This document shows positions 1 through 4,396 of a stretch of 6,391 nucleotides of DNA, one piece after another. A program made the translations under genes and the position numbers. Positions within the stretch are counted from its first letter, which is position 1. Every line of letters starts with the position of its first letter. Origin of the DNA: Proteobacteria bacterium UBA1847 (GTDB taxonomy: Bacteria; Pseudomonadota; Gammaproteobacteria; Steroidobacterales; Woeseiaceae); assembly GCA_002338605.1 (NCBI GenBank), contig DDIP01000128.1, positions 1 through 6,391 on the forward strand, written 5' to 3'. The notes under the pieces are model-generated. The model did no database searches and was not told where the DNA came from. It worked only from the letters and a program-made list of their open reading frames with translations.

Positions 1-74
1 GTTGCCCTCCCATCCCGGCCCGGCCTGACTGGACCAACACCCCTCACACGACCCCAGCAGGAGCCAGCCCAGCC

Positions 75-281
75 ATGCCCGACCCCGACCGCATCATCCG
101 CCTTCGCACCGTCCTCGCCCGGACCGGCCTGTCCCGCTCCACCCTCTACCGCAAGATCGCCGAGGGCACCTTTCCGGCCCAGCTCCGCATCTCCGTCCAC
201 GGCGCCGGCTGGCGCGAATCCGAGATCGACCGCTGGATCGCCGACCCGGTCGCATGGCGGCGGGAAGGGGAGGGGCGGTGA
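75..281 (+). CDS. AlpA-family DNA-binding transcriptional regulator
   Basis: This is a complete 68-aa protein of the AlpA/MerR-like winged-helix family. Residues 7-30 hold a compact helix-turn-helix (RIIRLRTVLARTGLSRST, then LYRKIAEGTFP), followed by the wing and a GWRESEIDRWI helix at about residues 46-56, the usual AlpA ending. Length is normal for the family. An AGGAG at 59-63 lies 11 bases before the ATG, a little far but supportive. AlpA-like proteins act in the cytoplasm as small regulators or excisionase-like factors. They are typically found next to integrase genes in prophages and integrative elements. No integrase is visible here, but the window starts only 74 bases upstream. The gene is very GC-rich, unlike the leftward genes further right. 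The family call is firm; the regulated target is unknown. The 74 bases upstream hold nothing else I can name. Confidence 0.9.
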   Translation: MPDPDRIIRLRTVLARTGLSRSTLYRKIAEGTFPAQLRISVHGAGWRESEIDRWIADPVAWRREGEGR

Positions 282-334
282 CATCGTGGGATCACGTCGC
301 CTCTTGGCAGCCAAAAACAGATAGGGTGGCAAAC

Positions 335-363
335 TTGCTTGTCGGTCATTTTAACGCTATATA
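335..363 (+). promoter_or_regulatory. sigma70-type promoter of the Xre-RES toxin-antitoxin operon
   Basis: A -35 element TTGCTT (335-340) is separated by exactly 17 bases from a -10 element TATATA (358-363). A transcript would start near 370 and carry a leader of roughly 20 bases to the ATG at 392. That leader includes GGAG at 381-384, seven bases before the ATG. The fit of promoter, leader and ribosome binding site supports 392 as the antitoxin start over any upstream codon. The element is AT-rich within a GC-rich neighbourhood. Confidence 0.65.
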
Positions 364-378
364 CCGTCAGTATTACTG
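354..378. promoter_or_regulatory. two adjacent dyads, probable antitoxin operator
   Basis: Bases 354-367 (ACGCTATATACCGT) form a 14-base palindrome with a single mismatched pair, and it contains the -10 element. Immediately after it, 368-378 (CAGTATTACTG) is a perfect 5+1+5 inverted repeat at the expected transcription start. Type II toxin-antitoxin operons of this class are usually repressed by the antitoxin or the complex binding such dyads. A bound protein here would block RNA polymerase. The two dyads differ in sequence, so only one may be the real site. Binding is inferred. Confidence 0.45.
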
Positions 379-391
379 TGGGAGCGCTGCC

Positions 392-742
392 ATGCAAATC
401 GCAAATTTCACGGAAGCCGGTCAGTTCGAGCCGCGCCGCATCGCAGCCGCGCTGCGCACCTCTGCCGAAGAGGTGGCGATGACGGTCGGACTGGGCAAGG
501 ACGCCTTGCAGCGCCGGACCCGGATCGGTTCGGACAAGACTCAGCGCCGCCTGCGAGAACTTGTGGAGATCCTGAACAAGGTCGAACCGCGCTTCGGCTC
601 GGCGCTGATCGCCTATGCCTGGTATCGGTCCGAGCCCCTGGCCGGTTTTGACGGACGCACCGCGATGCAACTGGTGCAGGACGGCAAGGCGCAACAGGTG
701 CTCGAATACGTCGACGCGGTGGACGCAGGCGTCTTCGCCTGA
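392..742 (+). CDS. Xre/MbcA/ParS-type antitoxin of a RES toxin-antitoxin pair
   Basis: This 116-aa protein has a helical, basic Xre-like DNA-binding region at about residues 10-60 (RRIAAALRTSAEEVAMTVGL, then KDALQRRTRIG). A C-terminal MbcA/ParS toxin-binding domain (DUF2384 type) covers about 65-116: LIAYAWYRSEPLAGFDGRT, a helix, and the characteristic ending VDAVDAGVFA. In this family the C-terminal segment plugs the active site of the partner RES toxin, and the N-terminal part binds the operon's own promoter. Length is typical. The start at 392 is chosen because GGAG lies seven bases upstream and a promoter sits just before it. An in-frame ATG at 254 would add 46 residues encoded across that promoter and without family character. 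The stop shares one base with the toxin start (TGATG), so the two genes are one translationally coupled operon. Confidence 0.9.
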   Translation: MQIANFTEAGQFEPRRIAAALRTSAEEVAMTVGLGKDALQRRTRIGSDKTQRRLRELVEILNKVEPRFGSALIAYAWYRSEPLAGFDGRTAMQLVQDGKAQQVLEYVDAVDAGVFA

Positions 743-1248
743 TGGCGCTGACCGGCGACGCCTATCGTGGACCGCTCTACCGCGCACTGAACCCCGTCTA
801 TGCCCGCATGCCCCTGTCCGGGCGCGGGGCGGAACTGTACGGGGGGCGGTTCAACCCCAAGGGCACACCCGCGCTCTACTGCGCACTTGACCCGGTCACG
901 GCGCTGCGCGAGGCGAACCAGGTCGGCAGTCTGCAGCCGACGATCCTCGTCTCCTACCGGGCTGATATCGCGCCCATTTTCGACTCGCGTGACAACGGAA
1001 AGCTTGCGCCCTACGGCATTACGCCTGTGGCGCTGGCCGATCCCGGCTGGCGCCTCGCCATGCTGGAGGGGCGGCGGGCGCCAACGCAGGACTTCGCCTG
1101 CAACCTGATCGCTGAGGAATATGCTGGTCTACTTGTGCGCAGTTTCGCGAAAGGTGCCATGGAAACCAACCTCGTCCTCTGGAACTGGAGCAACGAGCGG
1201 TGTTCGCTTGAGTTGATTGACGATGAAGGGCGGCTGGACAGGGTATGA
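742..1248 (+). CDS. RES-domain toxin (NAD+-degrading family)
   Basis: This 168-aa protein is a single full-length RES domain. Visible signatures are the N-terminal LYRAL (12-16), GGRFNPKGTPALYCA (34-48) with Arg36 and Tyr46, ALREA (54-58) with Glu57, and GLLVRSF (129-135) with Ser134, followed by NLVLWNW (143-149). Arg36, Glu57 and Ser134 match the Arg-Glu-Ser set that names the domain. Characterised RES toxins (for example MbcT of Mycobacterium tuberculosis and Res of Pseudomonas) break down NAD+ by hydrolysis or phosphorolysis and stop growth unless the antitoxin is bound. The key residues are intact, so the toxin should be active. No strong ribosome binding site precedes the ATG, so translation probably depends on reinitiation after the antitoxin stop. 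This favours antitoxin over toxin. The protein ends naturally in a DDEGRL-like tail. Confidence 0.93.
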   Translation: MALTGDAYRGPLYRALNPVYARMPLSGRGAELYGGRFNPKGTPALYCALDPVTALREANQVGSLQPTILVSYRADIAPIFDSRDNGKLAPYGITPVALADPGWRLAMLEGRRAPTQDFACNLIAEEYAGLLVRSFAKGAMETNLVLWNWSNERCSLELIDDEGRLDRV

Positions 1249-1372
1249 TATTCGAGCAATATGGCGCCCAGCGAGAAAGCCGATCGAAACCGCCATGGCG
1301 CTCGTCAATCAGAACAGTCATATGGACCAGTGGAGCTCCCCGAAACCGGACCTCGCACCGCTCGAATTTTAA
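1223..1372 (+). CDS. possible small hypothetical protein or gene remnant (weak)
   Basis: A 49-aa reading frame begins inside the 3' end of the RES toxin in another frame and ends two bases apart from the convergent SIR2 gene's stop. Its C-terminal half reads plausibly as protein (ALVNQNSHMDQW, then SPKPDLAPLEF), and it spans most of the 120-base convergent gap. No good ribosome binding site is seen. I do not recognise a family. It could be the 3' remnant of a gene displaced when the leftward genes were inserted, or simply chance coding potential. The rest of the convergent gap shows no clear terminator for either side. Confidence 0.15.
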   Translation: MKGGWTGYDIRAIWRPARKPIETAMALVNQNSHMDQWSSPKPDLAPLEF

Positions 1373-3051
1373 TCTGAACTCGATTCCTTGGGAGCGTCTG
1401 CGACAACATCTCGTTCATCGACAGTCTCGTTGGCTATTGGCGTCTTATATTTGCTCATTATCTCAGTAAGATTCTTTGGTTCGTAAGGTCCCATGAGGGC
1501 TATTCTTGCAATAGCTTGAGCAAGCAAACCTGGACTGCAAGCCTCAGTAGACAAAGCAATTCGCGGATTGTAGATACTCTTGATGCGCGCACATTGTTCA
1601 TTGAGATATGCCGCGGAACCTGACGTGTCTGGAACCCTTCCACGACCAAGATTTCTTTGCTCAAGTATGTCGCCACTTGCTTCCAGGAAGACGATCTCGC
1701 CCTGCTGAAAATCTTTGTCGCGAGTCACTCTGTCTTCGAGAATTCGAGTCTTCTCGGCATTCTCCGTTTCATTGTTTGAGAAGGCATATAGATCAAGAGG
1801 CGCACGATCCATGAAATGAAAACCAACGCCAGCATCACACATCCGAAGATTCTTCTCCTTCAATTCCAAGTACACAAAATCATCAACTTCCTTTTCTTCC
1901 TCTGGACTAAGGGTTTTGAAGCTGCGGTACATGGCCTCAGGCGGCGGGCGCGTCCACTCTTCAAATGTGTTGAAGCACCTGAGATGCTCTATGACGGATG
2001 ACTTTCCAACAGCCACAGGTCCCGCAACATAGTAGTGAAAACGATGACGTCGATCTGGTTCAATCGAATCAATGGCATCACGGAATTCGCGAACGTCTAA
2101 ATTGAGTATATGGAAAAAATCTCGGATTTCAGATGACGTCAGAAAGATTGTAATTAGGTTATACAACTCCAAATTTGCATCGAAAACATCTTGCAGCTGA
2201 GTCTTGCTGAATGCATCATCCCCAGATATCCAATAGATCATATAGTGGTGATTTGCTGGTGCCTTTTCCCGATTGCGCCGCAGATAGCTCTTCAAGGATC
2301 TATCACTCAGCGAGTGCCCGACTATAAGCACCGTGTTCTGAACGAACCGCAAGAAGACATACTCATTGCTGACTCCTGGGGATCTCAGCATTGCGTCTTC
2401 AAAAGAATCCTCAGTGAAGATCAGTTGAGGGCTTCTCTTCTTCAAGCTGATTCGAGGTAGTACGCCATTTACGTGATAAATAGTTGTTGTCTCTGGCCGC
2501 TCAACAAGAGGGGGGTTCCACACAACGGTAAACGGTCTGCCGTTTCCCGGAGCGCTCAATTTGATCTGCTGCCCGATGGCTTCGTCGAGTATATCATCGA
2601 AATTGAAGTTTATAATTAGCGACAGCTTCCTTGAAAAGTCACGGAGCTCTGCCAAGAATGGATGCCGACTGAGAATGTCAGCGTGGTTGTTGGGAACGTC
2701 GCGATAGATAGCCTTCTGAATCGATGTCGCCCATTCATTGCTGAGTTGTGCTTCTCTCAGCTTTGCCGGCACCTCTGGACCTATCCCAGACTTCTGGCGG
2801 TGGTATAGGATTTGCCCCAGATACTCCGGACTTAGTCCCTTGCTTTTGTGATGCTCGATGTCCTTTGCCAGTTCTGAGGGCTTCTCCGCCAATCGGTCGA
2901 GCAACCCAACCCAACCAGGTACGCCTGCGTCGATTGAAATGCCCGCACCAGTGACCAGCGAGAGATCTCCCTGGTGGACGCGTTGGTATATGTGACAAAG
3001 ATACCTTGAGAGACTGCGCTGGCGTTTGATGGCCTCTTTAAGCACTTCCAT
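1369..3051 (-). CDS. SIR2-domain protein fused to a deoxynucleoside-kinase-like P-loop domain
   Basis: This 560-aa protein has two parts. Residues 1 to about 265 form a SIR2 domain of the defence type: GAGISIDAGVPGW (35-47) binds NAD+, NFNFDD (148-153) holds Asn150 at the catalytic Asn position, IYHVNG (191-196) supplies His193, and VLIVGHSLSD (241-250) closes the fold. Residues about 335-520 form a kinase-like P-loop domain. It has a Walker A GPVAVGKS (344-351), FMDRAPLD (413-420) resembling the DR motif of deoxynucleoside and thymidylate kinases, and an Arg-rich LID-like segment EQRNLGRGR (464-472) followed by a YLNEQ helix. The tail is acidic and Ser-rich. SIR2 domains in defence proteins deplete NAD+ on activation. 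The kinase part could be the sensor or regulator, which is inference. No SLOG or macro domain is seen, so this is not a Thoeris ThsA. The gene overlaps the upstream GIY-YIG gene by 14 bases and is AT-richer than the left-hand genes. Confidence 0.85.
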   Translation of the reverse strand: MEVLKEAIKRQRSLSRYLCHIYQRVHQGDLSLVTGAGISIDAGVPGWVGLLDRLAEKPSELAKDIEHHKSKGLSPEYLGQILYHRQKSGIGPEVPAKLREAQLSNEWATSIQKAIYRDVPNNHADILSRHPFLAELRDFSRKLSLIINFNFDDILDEAIGQQIKLSAPGNGRPFTVVWNPPLVERPETTTIYHVNGVLPRISLKKRSPQLIFTEDSFEDAMLRSPGVSNEYVFLRFVQNTVLIVGHSLSDRSLKSYLRRNREKAPANHHYMIYWISGDDAFSKTQLQDVFDANLELYNLITIFLTSSEIRDFFHILNLDVREFRDAIDSIEPDRRHRFHYYVAGPVAVGKSSVIEHLRCFNTFEEWTRPPPEAMYRSFKTLSPEEEKEVDDFVYLELKEKNLRMCDAGVGFHFMDRAPLDLYAFSNNETENAEKTRILEDRVTRDKDFQQGEIVFLEASGDILEQRNLGRGRVPDTSGSAAYLNEQCARIKSIYNPRIALSTEACSPGLLAQAIARIALMGPYEPKNLTEIMSKYKTPIANETVDERDVVADAPKESSSD

Positions 3052-4237
3052 GCTCCGTTTGCATCAGGTTGATCAAATGTGGCACTGAACCCTCCGCCTC
3101 TGGATAATAAGTCTTTGCCACTTCCATGACGTTCCATATCCCTGATCGGACAACCGCCTCCCTGTCAGAATAGCGTCCAAGCCAATTCTGACTTGGCCTC
3201 TCCAGAGGCAGCCAGTTCTCGGTCAAGAGTGCGATAAGCTGCCGTTCTGCTTTGGCGCGTAGACTGTCCTTGCTAGCTTCATCATCAATGTGAACAACAA
3301 CAACCTCCAGCTTCGCAAGATAGTCACTCACCTTTTTCTCGAGCCACGCTTCAGAAGCCCTAGTGCTCGCATTGGCTTCGTCAGAGTTTCCCCATTGATC
3401 GGCATGCATCTCATAGGAATTTCGTGCCATTAGAGAGGCCCCGACATGAAGTCGGAATATCGAACCGCGATGATTTCCACTGCCGTCTTGATTGCCGAGA
3501 TGATTGCGAAGGCGTGTCCTCAGCAAAGAGCGCGAACCCGCGCTTACAGCATGTGTGCCAATTCGAACGATCCGACCCGACTGATGCCATCGATTGATTT
3601 CGCTTTGATCTATGAATATATAGAGCCCCTTGTCAGGCAGTTCTTGTCCCGCCAGTTCGCTGAGTAGAAAGGTTCCACGTCGGGATCTCAGGCGCTCGAT
3701 TTCTTCATAAAGTCGCTGCAAATGCTCGACTCTGTTCATGTAGGCAAGGGCTTGTTCGTGCCAATCCGCAATAAACCTCTCCTCCACATTCCGAAGAGGT
3801 GCTAATGGCTCGAGATTTGAGGAGCGCAATTCTATCTCTGCGGAAATCGGATTTGAGTATCTATTCTCCATCAGTAACAATAGTTGTCCGCCGTTGGGGG
3901 CCGCGTCTTCAAGCCGGTCAACTACACTGCTGGCCCATGCATGAATAGAGCTTTCGCTTAAGTGATTAATCGAGACGTCGTAGGGTGGTATGGTTTCATC
4001 GAGCTTCAAAAGCCCGTGCTTTGCCGAAACCACAAACGTATGATCGCAGTAGCGTTCAGCCAAGGAGAGCGCCGCCCTAAAGCGATCGGAAACATAGAGA
4101 TCACGAGCGCTTTTCTTTCTTGCCGTTTTCTTCCGACTGCATCCAATGAGGCAAATACAACGCCCTTGAAAGGCGCCGTCCAAGACGCTTGAGACGTCGT
4201 ATGTCGGTGCAACAAAGAGGTCTGGTTGCTCATGCAT
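3038..4237 (-). CDS. DUF6884-like plus GIY-YIG nuclease-like fusion protein
   Basis: This 399-aa protein has two domains. Residues about 27-130 match the DUF6884 pattern: CLIGCSRKK (29-37), ARDLYVSDRFRAAL (44-57), FVVSAKHGLL (68-77) and IPPYDVSI (83-90). The biochemical role of that domain is not known to me. After a helical, charged linker (about 150-190), residues about 200-355 look like a GIY-YIG nuclease. They show GLY (204-206), VRIG (224-227) for the YIG half, an Arg/His pair in TRLRNHLG (241-248), GNHRGSIFRLHVG (254-266), Glu331 in AERQLIALL, and Asn351 in SQNWLG. These positions fit the G-Y, R, H, E and N set, so catalysis on DNA is plausible. The downstream SIR2-kinase gene overlaps its 3' end by 14 bases, indicating coupled expression. 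The start at 4237 has only a weak AGGG about 11 bases upstream. Domain calls are good; the joint function is unknown. Confidence 0.8.
   Translation of the reverse strand: MHEQPDLFVAPTYDVSSVLDGAFQGRCICLIGCSRKKTARKKSARDLYVSDRFRAALSLAERYCDHTFVVSAKHGLLKLDETIPPYDVSINHLSESSIHAWASSVVDRLEDAAPNGGQLLLLMENRYSNPISAEIELRSSNLEPLAPLRNVEERFIADWHEQALAYMNRVEHLQRLYEEIERLRSRRGTFLLSELAGQELPDKGLYIFIDQSEINRWHQSGRIVRIGTHAVSAGSRSLLRTRLRNHLGNQDGSGNHRGSIFRLHVGASLMARNSYEMHADQWGNSDEANASTRASEAWLEKKVSDYLAKLEVVVVHIDDEASKDSLRAKAERQLIALLTENWLPLERPSQNWLGRYSDREAVVRSGIWNVMEVAKTYYPEAEGSVPHLINLMQTEHGSA
3053..3056 (-). promoter_or_regulatory. ribosome binding site that may shift the SIR2 gene start to GTG
   Basis: On the minus strand GGAG ends only one base before the ATG at 3051, too close for normal initiation. 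It lies seven bases before an in-frame GTG (codon 3, bases 3045-3043), the usual spacing. The real start may therefore be this GTG, shortening the protein by two residues and the overlap with the upstream gene to eight bases. The domain content is unaffected. Confidence 0.4.
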
Positions 4238-4312
4238 ACTGTTTATCGCCCTAACGCAATTTCTTACGGCGCAAGCCAGGGGTTGGCCTCAAGCGGTTGA
4301 CTTGACGCTTCG

Positions 4313-4328
4313 CGGACCATTTGGTCCG
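4313..4328. promoter_or_regulatory. perfect inverted repeat upstream of the GIY-YIG/SIR2 gene pair
   Basis: CGGACCA and TGGTCCG are perfect inverted arms with two bases between them, in the 157-base gap before the GIY-YIG gene. No T-run follows on either strand, so it is a poor terminator and better suited to an operator. On the minus strand it lies just downstream of a TAGTAT that could serve as a -10 element, although no good -35 is visible. If real, this would give the gene pair its own repressible promoter with a leader of roughly 90 bases. Confidence 0.4.
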
Positions 4329-4361
4329 AATACTATCTGATCCACGGTAACCTAAAAGTGC

Positions 4362-4377
4362 GTACATTGCAGTGTAC
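4362..4377. promoter_or_regulatory. imperfect palindrome just after the ATPase gene (weak terminator or operator)
   Basis: GTACATTGCAGTGTAC is a 16-base palindrome with seven of eight pairs matching, located 19 bases past the stop of the GHKL ATPase gene. On the minus strand it is followed four bases later by TTTT, so it could form a weak intrinsic terminator with a 5-bp stem. The short, AT-containing stem makes that doubtful. A protein-binding site for regulation of the next gene is an equal alternative. Confidence 0.3.
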
Positions 4378-4396
4378 CAGTCATTAGTCGTGAGCC

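Noticed and set aside
254..391. Longer antitoxin starting at the in-frame ATG at 254
   Set aside because: The added 46 residues would be translated across a well-spaced promoter and operator-like dyads and overlap the AlpA-like gene. The ATG at 392 has a proper GGAG and gives the normal family length.
146..787. 213-aa minus-strand open frame opposite the AlpA-like and antitoxin genes
   Set aside because: It is the antisense shadow of two well-supported genes in GC-rich DNA and has a low-complexity, Arg/His-rich composition with no recognisable motif.
1248..1262. Hairpin ATATT-loop-AATAT right after the toxin stop as a terminator
   Set aside because: The stem is five A-T pairs and no T-run follows, so it would be too weak.
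1291..1300. CGCCATGGCG palindrome in the convergent gap
   Set aside because: It is an isolated 10-base palindrome with no loop and no promoter context; it is expected by chance in GC-rich DNA.
1245..1469. 74-aa plus-strand frame starting at the toxin stop (ATGA overlap)
   Set aside because: The junction looks like coupling, but the product is basic and motif-free, and its second half runs antisense into the 3' end of the SIR2 gene.
1369..4237. Assignment to Thoeris, DSR, SIR2-HerA or SIR2-Argonaute systems
   Set aside because: There is no SLOG or TIR partner, no HerA ATPase and no Argonaute. The SIR2 protein instead carries a kinase-like P-loop domain and is paired with a GIY-YIG protein.
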